Positions 23,576 through 34,500 are shown, counted from the first letter of the stretch. The stretch is DNA of 64,000 nucleotides from Plasmopara viticola (GCA_001695595.3 MBPM02000010.1:496001-560000), one strand, 5' to 3'. Program-made: numbers and translations. The notes: generated by a model not told the origin, from the sequence alone.

Positions 23576-24037
23576 TTAGCCGAAGTTTTTCGACATTGCG
23601 TAAATCAAGACGATGAGAACAACAACTATAAGAAATTCGCCAGCCCAAAGCCCAACCGTCTTCAATTTACTGCGCTTCTCAGGCGACAATTTTGAAATCT
23701 GTTTGGCCATTTTTTCGATCTCCTTCTCCGAAAGCGTTCTCGTGTTTGCGGCGTTTCCCGCTGCGTCGTCTGCCGTTTTTGTGGTTTTGGCGGCTGCTCC
23801 AGCATTATTGTCAGCAGTTTTTAGTATATTGGCGGCCTGCTCACTTGATGGGCTCTTTGCAGCCTTAGAGCCAAAGAAAGGTAATGTATGACCACCAATA
23901 CTGAGTGGTAAACGACGACTCGGGTGGACGTTCATGTTAGCGTCCACATGGCCGTCGGCATCGGCGCGAGTGGAGGTGCACGCGACAAAGGCGGCGATGA
24001 GAAGGACGTGGACGACTTTAGAGACGCTGAGATGCAT
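23576..24037 (-). CDS. Secreted RRLP effector-like protein 6, C-terminal TM helix
   Basis: A longer open frame reaches 24064, but the ATG at 24035-24037 matches the start of genes 2 and 4 and puts the signal peptide at the N terminus, so I use it (153 codons). The signal peptide ends near residue 27 (ADA), SRRLP is at 40-44, and then come an Ala-rich region, the LSEKEIEK and PEKRSKLK segments and a membrane helix ending YAMSKNFG. It differs from gene 4 by several replacements near the N terminus and one (Met for Leu) in the charged helix. It is the apparent donor of gene 4's tail. Confidence 0.82.
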   Translation of the reverse strand: MHLSVSKVVHVLLIAAFVACTSTRADADGHVDANMNVHPSRRLPLSIGGHTLPFFGSKAAKSPSSEQAANILKTADNNAGAAAKTTKTADDAAGNAANTRTLSEKEIEKMAKQISKLSPEKRSKLKTVGLWAGEFLIVVVLIVLIYAMSKNFG

Positions 24038-24243
24038 GATGTTTAAGTAGTAGCACTTTGGCACGTTTTTCTCGCGCGGGCAAATTCAGAGCCATTATTT
24101 TTACGGTATAGGCGAAAAGACTTAAACATATGGCCAAATTTACCCATCTACTTTGCAACTTGTCGACCTATTGTCCATTTTTTTTTTGTACTCTATTGTG
24201 GCCTTTGTGCCTCATGGCATTTTCGAGTAGTATCGTGTTTACC

Positions 24244-24570
24244 TTTTCGGAAAAGGTTGGGGTGACGCCCTCCTTCCAAGCGCGGGGGCTAAATGCCCGC
24301 GGCTTCGGGCAGGTGCTCTCGGGCATCTGCAGGTCTCTAACGAGTCTCACCCTCGACGCGACGGTCTCCAGCACCAGGGTGCCACCTGGGCTCTTACCAA
24401 GTCAGAACTACACAAAATAATGGAAGACCCTCACGGCCTCGGTGCTGGCTGCACTGCCCGCCGAACGAGACCCGACGTATGCGGACACCACTCTATGCCG
24501 TGGACTAGCCATAGAGCCTAGCACGTGCATAACTTCGCAACGCGATAACGTAATACAATACAATACAATA
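24244..24570 (+). mobile_element. Short LINE copy with large internal deletion
   Basis: It starts ttttcggaaaaggttggg like the other copies and ends in the tandem 3' tail taatacaatacaatac. Only the first about 130 bp and the last about 190 bp of the element remain. The homologous empty sites in units A (near 17544) and B (near 20887) show that about 25 bp of target sequence (tgctgccaatactttcgg and a few more bases) are missing beside the insertion, and there is no target-site duplication. It lies upstream of gene 6, about 205 bp before the ATG. Confidence 0.85.
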
Positions 24571-25156
24571 CTTAAATGTTACAAAAACAATATTTTTTTT
24601 GAGCCCATACTTATTAATCAACTATATAGATTAGTTTGTATGGTATCTCCCACCTTCGAAGACAGCTTATCCAAGACTATTCCTGTCACGCATTTAAGGC
24701 TGGTTACGTATTGCCGACTGTACTCTAATATCACTTTGCCACAAGCTCTTGCGCAGATATGAACGGATTTTTTTGCAAATTCTCAGCTACTGAATCCATT
24801 CAAAGATATCGATTTGTTCTTTCAAAGCTAAAAGTTGGCACTAGTGCAGCGCACAACTGGTCACCCGCGGTGTCTCATGCGATGCGGAAATCAAATCACA
24901 ATGATACAGAGCAGTCTTTACTCAGTCAACGGTCTAGCTGTCTAGAAAAAGTCAGAGCGAACTAGAAAAGAGCAACGACAAGCAAATGCGAAAAAAAAGA
25001 TACGAAGTAAAAGTCGAAGTCGGTATCGAGGGCCGTAATAAAACAAAGTCTATTGCTCCGTGCCGCGGCTCAGACCGTAAAGAAGTGCATTTAACTCGAT
25101 ATAATTGTATTTGTGTCATTTTCGGTCGTATGTGTCAGCTAGTCTTAGCGGTAATC

Positions 25157-25591
25157 TCAAAACGCTGCCTTAAGAAAGGCAAAAAGGATTACACCTAAAA
25201 GAAAGCCTCCAATCCAAAGGCCAATCGTCTTGAATTTACTGCGCTTCTTAGGCGACAACTTTGACAATTGCTTTGCCACTTCTTCTAAATCCTCCTTCGA
25301 AAGCTTGTACGCGTTTCCAGCATTTCCCACTACGCCGTCTGCTGTTTTTGCGGGTTTGGCGGCTGCTCCAGCATTGTTGTCAGCCTGCTTCAAAGCGTCT
25401 ATGGTCTCGTCGCTTGAAATTTTCTTCGCAAATTTCACGTCTACGTGAGGTACTGTTTGAAGTCCACTCGTATTAATAGGTAAACGACGACTCTGATGGA
25501 CGGCATTCCCATGGCCGTCGGCGCTGGCACGAGTGGAGCTGCATACGACAAAGGTGGCGACGAGAAAGGTGCTGAAGACTCTGAAATGCAT
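25157..25591 (-). CDS. Secreted RRLP effector-like protein 7, C-terminal TM helix
   Basis: The frame has 144 codons from ATG at 25589-25591. Signal peptide, SRRLP (34-38) and tail helix are as in genes 3 and 5, with three visible replacements around residues 93-115 (Gly for Glu, Glu for Lys, Ser for Pro). Unlike genes 3 and 5 it has a well-formed core promoter (25637-25655). It is the last gene at the promoter-side end of the array, and a LINE has inserted about 210 bp upstream at 25806. Of the three near-identical members it is the best candidate for expression. Confidence 0.85.
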   Translation of the reverse strand: MHFRVFSTFLVATFVVCSSTRASADGHGNAVHQSRRLPINTSGLQTVPHVDVKFAKKISSDETIDALKQADNNAGAAAKPAKTADGVVGNAGNAYKLSKEDLEEVAKQLSKLSPKKRSKFKTIGLWIGGFLLGVILFAFLKAAF

Positions 25592-25636
25592 GATGTTTGG
25601 GTATCAGCACTTGGGCGTAAAGTTTTTCTCGCGCAG

Positions 25637-25655
25637 GCAAATTCCGAAGAAATGA
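25637..25655 (-). promoter_or_regulatory. Oomycete INR+FPR core promoter of gene 7
   Basis: On the minus strand the order is TCATTTC (25649-25655), five bases, then AATTTGC (25637-25643). Both fit the published Phytophthora patterns for the initiator (YCAYTYY) and its flanking region (MWTTTNC). The FPR lies 46 bp upstream of the ATG, the same distance as in gene 8. A transcription start at the initiator would give a 5' leader of about 60 bases. Confidence 0.6.
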
Positions 25656-25805
25656 ATCATTGCGCCCCAACGCTTTTACGGTATAGGCAAAAAGACTTTT
25701 CAACATATGGTTTGCAGCTTGTCGTCCTATTGTCCATTAAAGTTTGTACTCTTTGTGCCCCATGGCATGAAGTCAATTCTCGTTCGTGTACCAAACGACA
25801 TCATG

Positions 25806-26950
25806 TAATGTAATGTATTACGTTATCGCGTTGCCAAGGTATGCACGTGCTAGGCTCAGTCTGGCTAGTCCACGGCATAGAGTGGTGTCCGCATACGTCG
25901 AGTCTCGTTCGGCGGGCAGTGCATCCAGCACCGAGGGCAAATGGGTCTTCCATTTCTTTCGGTCTTGTGCAAGGGTACGTACCACTTCGAGGTCTTGTGC
26001 TGTCCAGAGTCGAAAGCCGGAGCCACGGGAAACAAGGTTGTGGTCGAGTGTCGAGGGGAGCGTGGTGCGGGGACGTCCGCGCCATTTTGCTGCGGTGGAG
26101 AAGAAGTAGGCACGCATCTGGAGGTCAGCTGGAATGTCGGGATAGCGGCGAAGTACATGGCCGAACAGGCGCCAGCGAGCTTGTGTCAGTCGTAGTCTCA
26201 GCGGCCGCTCATCACAGAGGTCGTAGAGTCTTGCATTCGAAATGGGTCGGGGGTAGCGATAGCCAAGAGCGTAGCGAAGCTGGCGGCGATGGAAACTCTC
26301 GAGGCCGTGGAGCTCTGACTTGGTAAGAGCCCAGTTGTACAGCAGAATCGGTAGAACGTAGGTGTTGTACAATCGAATGCGTGTCTTGGGTGAGATGAAC
26401 GTGGGGCGGAGCCAGACGGACCAGAGGCGGTGGAGCGCGAGGGTGGCCAGGGACTTGTGTCGGGATAGATCTTTAATATCGCCGAGGAGTGTTCCGAGCT
26501 TCTTAGTGTGGTGCCAGGTTTCTTCTCGGAATCGGGCGTGTCGAGTGGCGCCCGACGGGTTGCAGTGGCGGCGGATTTCAGTGACTTCGGTCTTGGCTTC
26601 GTTTTTTTTTTTTCAGGGTTAGAAGGAAGTCATCAATGCGGTGCTCACCTCTATCGTAGATCTTGGTTTCGCGGAGGCCAAGGATATCGACGCGGTAGCG
26701 CCGGAGATCTTCGGGGAGTGTTACGTGCTTCTTGCGCTTCGAACCTAGAGAATTCACATTAAAGGAGCCAATCCGGATGCGGTTGGCGCGATTAAGGGCG
26801 TGGAAGGGGGTTTGGCCTGGTGCTGGAGACCGTCGCGTCGAGGGTGAGACTCGTTAGAGACCTGCAGATGCCCGAGAGCACCTGCCCGAAGCGCGCGAGC
26901 ATTAAGCCCCCGCGCTTGGAAGGAGGGCGTCACCCCAACCTTTTCCGAAA
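25806..26950 (-). mobile_element. Internally deleted LINE copy, 1.15 kb, with 13-bp TSD
   Basis: A reverse-orientation copy runs from the 3' tail (taatgtaatgtattacg, at its left) to the 5' end (ccttttccgaaa, at its right). It is flanked by a perfect 13-bp target-site duplication, aaacgacatcatg, at 25793-25805 and 26951-26963. Relative to the copy at 42214 it lacks about 2.0 kb covering most of the endonuclease and the catalytic part of the reverse transcriptase. It is GC-rich against an AT-rich background. It splits the promoter-side spacer of gene 7. Confidence 0.92.
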
Positions 26951-26958
26951 AAACGACA

Positions 26959-27288
26959 TCATGGATCCCCTTTAAAGCACGAGGTACATTTACTATTGCA
27001 CAGCATTCGCACGCACGCGAATTCCCTTGGTCCCTTGGCCGTGTTAATATTTTTTTTATTAGAGTGCAGATTACATGGAAAGACACGCAGTAGCGTGTGT
27101 ACGTACAAAGTCGATACGAATGCTGCAAACTTCTCGAGTGGTATCGTGTTCACCGCTGCCGATAGTCGTAGTACCATTGTACAATGTACCACAACATATA
27201 TAAATGCAAGAACATTGTAAACATTTAAACGCATGCGCGTCTTCAGCACCGCACGCGCTTGGAAGGCAAAACTTACCCATAAAATCAT
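26959..27288 (-). CDS. Intergenic module ORF, copy D, with ATG start
   Basis: An open frame of 109 codons starts at ATG (27286-27288). The first 73 residues align with copies A-C with only compensating codon-sized shifts, and share ILW at the start, FAAFVS at 54-59 and a YVHxLL segment. The peptide is hydrophobic in the first 70 residues and charged in the last 35. Its 3' end runs to the LINE target site near 26959, so the C terminus may have changed. Frame preservation hints at a real small gene in the past. No family is recognised, and it may be spurious. Confidence 0.3.
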   Translation of the reverse strand: MILWVSFAFQARAVLKTRMRLNVYNVLAFIYVVVHCTMVLRLSAAVNTIPLEKFAAFVSTLYVHTLLRVFPCNLHSNKKNINTAKGPREFACVRMLCNSKCTSCFKGDP

Positions 27289-27378
27289 TACGATAGACCT
27301 TAATCTATACCCCGACCCTCAGCAATATATGCAGGATGGTGCAATCTTTTTCGACAACGCAGAGCTCTGGGTATTAAT

Positions 27379-27418
27379 TAATGTAATGTATTACGTTATC
27401 GCGTTGCCAAGTTATGCA
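27379..27418 (-). mobile_element. Severely 5'-truncated LINE tail
   Basis: About 40 bp starting taatgtaatgtattacg are the 3' terminus of the same LINE in reverse orientation, after which the match stops. This is a typical dead-on-arrival insertion from aborted reverse transcription. I see no clear target-site duplication. Confidence 0.75.
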
Positions 27419-28330
27419 TTGCCTTGCGCTGGTCTCTGACGATCGACTGAAGCGCGACAATCTTATTGCGCCGCAGTGCAAATGGCGGTGATATTTCTAG
27501 GCTTGTGTCCAAATGTAGACTATAACTGACGGATTGCAATTATTTCAGTCAACGTAAAGATACTTTAGAAGGCACTGACGTATCGAATGCAGTCTGCCAT
27601 CCTATAACTGATCTAGCTGGACCACGGCCGCTTGAACCTAAACCCGCTGATCTCCGTAGTCTCATCACGAGTCCAGGCGAAGAGACGTACGCGCTGATCT
27701 TGAATTTCCAAAACGCATTCTTTCAAGTCATGTGGGACTACATAGTCCGATTGCTTTAGTGTACGGGGATTGGTACAGGCCTCACGCACTAGACAAAACT
27801 GTTGTACACGGATCCGCTGGCTCACCCGCCAAAAGACGGCATCCTTTGAACGATGTCTTATTCGACCCGCGGATTGCAGCAAGGTGGCCCTCGATTCGCT
27901 TTGTTCTTCATCCTGATGATCGGGCTAGAAACATGTTGCGGTCACATGAAGATTACGTGTGTGTCTATACGGCAGCCCCATCACAAATTTGTAGGCGCAG
28001 CTTGAAATTGTGGAGCAGTATTGAGAAGGCTCTGGAGCTTACCAGCGCCTTTAAATGGATTCAAGGTGTGCACCGTTGCTCACAGACGCTTTGCGGGCGC
28101 CGCTTTATTGATCGGACCATGGTGCTGTGACGCTTGTGTAACGAAGATCGTGCGATAGTGTTAGATGATCATGTGTATCTTGGAGGGGCTTTGGGACACG
28201 CGACAGGAGTTGGGAACATGGTGCCGAGGGCACAAGACAAAGGAAGTTTCTGACACGAATATGAAGGTTTGGCAGGTAAAAGCAGTCTCTTATCGCTCTA
28301 GAGTATTAATTTAATGGCCACAAATGCCAC
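27419..28330. other. Unrecognised stretch with two opposed ORF fragments
   Basis: The minus frame at 27613-27882 (89 codons, no ATG) reads like part of a protein (segments VRLFAWTRDETTE and DYVVPHDLKEC), and the plus frame at 27732-28130 (132 codons, GTG start) overlaps it. Only one can be coding. Neither is recognised, and neither has an upstream promoter motif. The stretch lies between two oppositely oriented LINE copies. Confidence 0.3.
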
Positions 28331-29476
28331 TTTTCGGAAAAGGTTGGGGTGACGCCCTCCTTCCAAGCGCGGGGGCTTAATGCTCGCGCGCTTCGGGCAG
28401 GTGCTCTCGGGCATCTGCAGGTCTCTAACGAGTCTCACCCTCGACGCGACGGTCTCCAGCACCAGGCCAGACCCCCTTCCACGCCCTTAATCGCGCCAAC
28501 CGCATCCGGATTGGCTCCTTTAATGTGAATTCTCTAGGTTCGAAGCGCAAGAAGCACGAAACACTCCCCGAAGATCTCCGGCGCTACCGCGTCGATATCC
28601 TTGGCCTCCGAGAAACCAAGATCTACGATAGAGGTGAGCACCGCATTGATGACTTCCTTCTAACCCTGAAAAAAAAAAAATCGAAGCCGAGACCGAAGTC
28701 ACCGAAATCCGCCGCCACTGCAACCCGTCGGGCGCCACTCGACACGCCCGAGCCCGAGAAGAAACCTGGCGCCACACTAAGAAGCTCGGAACACTCCTCG
28801 GCGATATTAAAGATCTATCCCGACGCAAGTCCCTGGCCACCCTCGCGCTCCACCGCCTCTGGTCCGTCTGGCTCCGCCCCACGTTCATCTCACCCAAGAC
28901 ACGCATTCGATTGTACAACACCTACGTTCTACCGATTCTGCTGTACAACTGGGCTCTTACCAAGTCAGAGCTCCACGGCCTCGAGAGTTTCCATCGCCGC
29001 CAGCTTCGCTACGCTCTTGGCTATCGCTACCCCCGACCCATTTCGAATGCAAGACTCTACGACCTCTGTGATGAGCGGCCGCTGAGACTACGACTGACAC
29101 AAGCTCGCTGGCGCCTGTTTGGCCATGTACTTCGCCGCTATCCCGACATTCCAGCTGACCTCCAGATGCGTGCCTACTTCTTCTCCACCGCAGCAAAATG
29201 GCGCGGACGTTCCCGCACCAAGCTCCCCTCGACACTCGACCACAATCTTGTTTCCCGTGGCTCCGGCTTTCGACTCCGGACAGCACAAGACCTCGAAGTG
29301 GTACGTACCCTTGCACAAGACCGAAAGAAATGGAAGACCCATTTGACCTCGGTGCTGGATGCACTGCCCGCCGAACGAGACTCGACGTATGCGGACACCA
29401 CTCTATGCCGTGGACTAGCCAGACTGAGCCTAGCACGTGCATACCTTGGCAACGCGATAACGTAATACATTACATT
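28331..29476 (+). mobile_element. Internally deleted LINE copy, 1.15 kb, with 11-bp TSD
   Basis: This plus-strand copy runs from ttttcggaaaaggttggg to the acattacatt tail, with the target-site duplication acaaatgccac at 28320-28330 and 29477-29487. It carries the same 2.0 kb internal deletion and the same extra bases as the copies at 25806 and 36533. Here the junction is a run of 12 A that breaks the frame between the endonuclease start (28525-29085 frame) and the reverse transcriptase C-terminal part (28911-29465 frame). Confidence 0.92.
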
Positions 29477-29487
29477 ACAAATGCCAC

Positions 29488-30450
29488 AACTCGCTGGAAA
29501 ACTTGTGTTTTTTCTTCGTGTAGATGCGTAGACCACATAAGCTGCTTATATGCACCGGCGATTCGGTACGAGTGATGTAGCAAAAGTACGAGCAGTGCTC
29601 CAGACACCTGACGTGTTATTGAAGTCGAGAAGTGAACGCAGTCCTAAGACGCTTGAAATGTGATGTCGGAATTAGCGCTGGGACCTAGCGATCATGCTGA
29701 TGCCGCGTCGTGGACTCACTTTACTGCTACGCCGAGAAGAGAGCTTGAAATGGAAGACCGGATCACCATGAAACCAGAGCGTCTGACGCAACGCGTAGTG
29801 GAGTCACTCGGCTTAATGAAGGTCGATCTGCGTGACCGGCCAATGAGCCCCGTAACTCAGTGCCGCACGCCACTACGTCGAGTGAGCCCAAAGACGTAGA
29901 AATTTACATATCGGTGCGGACTGACAGACAAATATTCGAGGTGGTGCCACAGTCCACAATCTAGAAGAACGAATAGCAACAGCAGCAAGTTTAGAGTCGT
30001 CTAATTGCTTAACGGCTGATTTACTTTTGCGATGAGCTGTTTGAGAAGCTGTAAATGTTGTCGTTCGATTAAAGCGCCAAAGGCTCGGATTTGATTTCGA
30101 CCATGCAGCGAACGTACCTGTCGGAACTAAAGCTTGCAATCATCTAAATAGAGAGTCTCAAGCCCTTCCAACGTATGATCATCCGCTAATTGCTGACCAA
30201 AAAGGAAGCCGAGATTCCTCACCGTGTCACCGAAGCCAAGACTGCGGGTGTTTGGGATTGCAATATCACGCACTTCGATCAATTTAGCTGGGCTTCCAAA
30301 CCTTGGCTACACGGTCGAGCCGTGCTTGGACACCCGCTACCGAGCTCGAGAGCAAGGTAAAAGAATATGCTCGAAAACGTGAGGTCATCCGACAATGGGA
30401 TAGTGTATTCTCCATGCTGGCGTTTTCAAGTTATGATCGCTTTCAACCAG
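29488..30450. other. No recognisable gene
   Basis: Open frames of up to about 88 codons overlap on both strands (plus 29660-29899, minus 29873-30139). None has a motif I can name. The stretch separates the LINE copy from the 3' side of the Tx1/L1-like relic. Confidence 0.35.
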
Positions 30451-30456
30451 ATGTGC

Positions 30457-33403
30457 TCATAGCCTTGAGTACATAAGCTCCACCTTTTCGGAGCACGCAC
30501 AGTCACAGCCCATCCAATTCGGAACTTGGAACGTGTAGCTCCAGTTAACACGGTCAAAACCATTTTCAAAATTGACAATTGTTGCATACACTTTCTCTTT
30601 ACGAGCAGTCACCAAATCTCGGAGATTTTTTAGGAGCAGAACGTGGTGGTGTGGTGACAGCACCCTCCTGATCCGGATGAGCAATCTTAAATGAGTATTT
30701 GTGAAGACTGGAGGCAAGCTAATTTGTCAAAGCCTCGACGTCAAACTCATGAGAGCAGTCGAACGGTAGTCGCCTGGCTCAGCTCGACTACTTTCTGGTG
30801 AAATAGACTGATGGCTGACTTGCAATCGCTCTCCTCGGACAAGCTGGCAGCTGAGACGATCTCAATGCACTCTTGAAACACATCCGGGACGAATTGGTAA
30901 AAGGCAGCCGTAAACACTCTCATGCATGGCGCCGAGAAAGGCCACATCGTCGTGATGGTATTTGCAAGGCTAATCGCGGTGATCTAAGAACTCAGCATTG
31001 CTTGTTACATTATGTATTCAAAATTGTTCGTAGGAGCTGGAGAGAGGTGGAATGACCGCCGATGCTGCTATCATCACCCATGATGCCGTCGCAATGGTCA
31101 CTGAAGTCGGCACTGACGCTGGTGGGCTCTTTGATAATCAGCCATCTTGCATCCGTACTTCTCCGGCGCTGGACCAAGCTATCAAGCGGACGACAAATAT
31201 GCTAGGTGTCTGCATTTCGTTGAAGTAGAAGGCTGGTTCTGAAATCAGGCATGTGACGCATTAACACAGGCATCGTACACTGTCAGAGCCGTCTGATTTA
31301 CCACAAAAGCGGTTGTATCGGACCGATCGGTCACGAGAAGCTGCATCAGCGAAAGTTTGCAAAGCCTCCCTGATGCTTTTTTCCTTGTTGGCATGTAGTT
31401 TGCGTTGGAGAGCCTGAAGTAGCTGGCGTTTCTCGACCTTCAACTTCATTTAATTTTATCCAAGGCTACTGGCCGCGCGAAGCTTGTCCGAGACTACCTT
31501 CACTATATCCGCAATGACTTGGACAATAGCAGGGAATTCGAGAAGCGCTGTCTAGAATCTCCAAAAGCTGCGCCTATTGCCTGGGCCATCGAACGTAGCT
31601 CGACACTGTGAGCAAAAAGATCACCAGCACCTTTGAGGATGATGTACTTCGTTCGAATCGCAGTATACCGCGTCATAGAAGTCGTTGGATAGGAGGATGT
31701 ACTCATATCGGTGGTGTCATGGTTAAATGTCTGTGAAGACGCGTTCGTCGAAGTGGTAAAGTGATGAAGTTGCCACTCGTCCACAACCCCAAGCCAATTA
31801 ACCCAATTGAGGCAAGTGCTTCAACCGTTAGATAATCATCCTTTGCCCGAAAAAGAGTCGGCAGTTGGATCGAGCAGTGCTTTGATCGCCCATGATGATG
31901 TGTGTCGTGTTGGCTTCAAAAATATCAGCTGAACGGCGGTCAAAGAGCACTGCCTTCTCGTGCTGGTCGACTGGAGAATACACGTTGTGTACGTTCACTA
32001 GAGCATGTTTTTTTCCTCATTAACAAATATCAACCAGTCTGTGACAGTGCAGGGTGATCATGCAACGTGCTAAAGTCTAGGGAGTTAGTCTCTTGGACGC
32101 ATTAGATACTATGAGGTGATAAACAGCAAGCGGCCAATAATCTTTTTACTTTAATGTTGACAGTCAGCAAAGTGACGTCTTTCCACATAATCTAGGCCGA
32201 TCCATTACGTGCGATCCTTTCACAGTTCAGAACCGAGGGCCCAGCCACTACCAGTAGAACCGCAGATTCTCCATGCTAGAAGAGGATACTTGAGGTCGTT
32301 GAGAAGCTGGCTCTGCCACTGTACCCTGGACCAGATATTGAAAAAGTGACGACCGATGTCGGTTTGCAGTAGTACCTGGAGTATGTTGGAACGTAGCAGA
32401 CGCTGATTCCGCGTGGTGAGCCTCAGCGCTTCACTTGAAGACATGCTAATTTTTTTTTCTTGATAAATCGATGAGGCGCTGTTCACAATAGCATTAGCTA
32501 AAACAGAAAGCGCTCGTGTCGCTGCGAAAGTTTGACCCATGCAATAAACTCTTTTACAAACTAATCTTCCATCTTAAACGTCTTGAGCGCCTTCGCTCTA
32601 TTTAAGTCGAATCTGTCCGACCAATTTGATGCAAAATTCGTTACGGGAGCTAGATTCGACGCCTTTAACACTCAGTTCAACAAGCGCACCTGCACCATAC
32701 CGCTGCCATGATCCTTAAGCACCTTCTAATGGCAAGCAGGGCAGCGTTGAGCCCGAGCGACTCGCGAGATGGAAGAGTGTGTTTGTGTGCGTCTTTTTTA
32801 CAGTCTAGTGCAAGTGCCCGCTTCGGCCAGATATCTGGTCGAAGCTAAGGATCCGCCGACTTTCCGACGTCTTTCATTTCTTTGAAAAGCTTCTGGCTCG
32901 TCATTGGCTTCACCATTACTAGCACCACCATGTGCTATTCACGATAAGATGCAACGACTCCGAGCTGCTCGCGATTGCTTTCGGGATCCCTACACCTTGC
33001 GAGGGACGATAGCACGTGGGGTCACCCTCCATGAGCATACGAGCAGTTAAACTCGACTTCAATCGAGTCGAGCACGCCGTAAGAGTTGCTTTCTGCCCAT
33101 TACTTGCTTGGTGTTTTGCAGTAGTCAGCAGGAAAACATCGTAGCGCGGCGGCGCTTGGCCTTGTTCTCCTTGCTGACCACGACTTCAATGCAACCCAAA
33201 TCTGGCAATGACGCCGGCGCAATCAACGGTATTGAAAGTGGAGGATGCAGCGCATACTTCGGCCCATTAGGAGGGGTGACCAGTGAGCCTGCATTGGTGT
33301 CGATTAAGAAAACACTCGGTGTGTAGTTTTTTGTCGAACGAGCGCCATCCTTCATACTACTCGATCCCTTGACGATGTCGGCATACGCTGGACCAGACGT
33401 CAC
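30457..33403 (-). mobile_element. Tx1/L1-like LINE relic (endonuclease, linker, RT)
   Basis: Reading the minus strand from right to left gives the order expected of an L1-type element. An AP-endonuclease strand containing YSPVDQHEKA, followed by HIIMGD, lies near 31850-32003. A Y-x-x-I-L-L-S-N-D segment near the end of the endonuclease is at about 31652-31712. A helical linker with LQALQRKLHANKEKS follows at 31261-31449. The first RT block (TAAFYQFVPDVFQ) is at about 30850-30947, and the RT palm-like string YATIVNFENGFDRVNW is near 30541-30600. The possible first ORF is near 33125-33403. Every segment is broken by stops and shifts. It is unrelated to the GC-rich LINE family here. Confidence 0.7.
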
Positions 33404-34500
33404 TGCAATATATGTTGATGTTGCAAATATAGCGCTGTGGTCGAGGTCAAGCGAGTATACCGACTTCTGACCGAATTCAAGACGCTGTGACGGAAGAGTA
33501 GCGTTGCGACCCTGAGCTGGGTATCACGAGCAGCTGAAGATGATCTGGCCACAAAATTTTCTGTCGATGATGACGGACGCTAAAGCGTTGACAACCGATT
33601 CGTGTTGTCATTGTGAAGCCCGACAGAAAAATTAACACGCGGAGTGTGCTATCGAATAGACGAAAGAATTGTTCCACGAGGTGAACTTACCCTCGTTGAT
33701 CTCGCATGCATTCTTGCTATAATGAGTTAGCACATCTCTATCATGTCTAGACACAACAATATAGAAGGATGCAACGCCTGTAAATAGGTGGTCCGCATTG
33801 TTACGTTCGAGCTGAAGCATTGATTGCTCGTGGGATTTCACCGTGGTGCTTCAGTGCACATTGACCGATTACTTTTCTAAAGATGACCAACCGCTGACAT
33901 TAAAAAGCACCTACCAGAATCCAAGGCGAAATTATTATATACTAATGGGCAAACCGCGGTTATTATACGACACCAACGCGAAGAGATGAGACTCCTTCTT
34001 ATATATCAAATATCGTGTCCGGGAATTGTAGCATTCGTACTGTTTTATTGCCTGTCTTGCTATACTTTTTTTAAATACTAGAATTTATGTGCACCATAGC
34101 ACACGAACTCACTTCATTCGTGGTGCTAATTGCTTTCTGCAAAGCAACGGCAAAGTCGAAGTCTAATGTCTGTCAACCATCCGCAGAGTCTGGCAGGCCT
34201 TAAAAAGAATCCGACGTGTGAGTCACTAGCTCAACCCTCTAAACAACATAACAGATCCGCAAATTGCTTGGATACATGTTATGCTATTCACACAGAAAAG
34301 CTCGATTGGTATGAAGAATTATGCCTATTTGATATCTTGTCTGTGTGAAAGCACGCCGGTAAGTACATCTGATCTGCCAAGCTTGTTTTCCAGGCAAAAT
34401 TGTTCTACGCAGGGAATGGCCACCACCGTACTAACGTAAACAATTTAGTGTGTAACCCATTTTAAGTTGTTTCTTGTCACGGACTTGGTTGTTTTGTTTG
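33404..34500. other. No recognisable gene
   Basis: Short frames only. The left part may be the 5' region of the minus-strand LINE relic. I see no motif, RNA gene or clear repeat boundary. Confidence 0.35.

Larger units (their letters stand above)
22438..25610. repeat. Tandem unit C of the effector array, interrupted by a LINE
   Basis: Unit C carries genes 6 and 7. It follows units A and B colinearly but contains a short LINE copy at 24244-24570 that A and B lack. To the right of gene 7's start the sequence leaves the A/B pattern (after gtatcagcac), so the unit ends at about 25.61 kb. The spacing from gene 5 to gene 7 is 3,667 bp, which is 3,343 plus about 324 bp for the insertion. Confidence 0.85.

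Noticed and set aside
25841..26326. 161-codon plus-strand frame inside the LINE copy at 25806
   Set aside because: It is the antisense of the LINE C-terminal region and recurs in mirror image in the copy at 28957-29442; GC-rich LINE sequence opens long frames on both strands.
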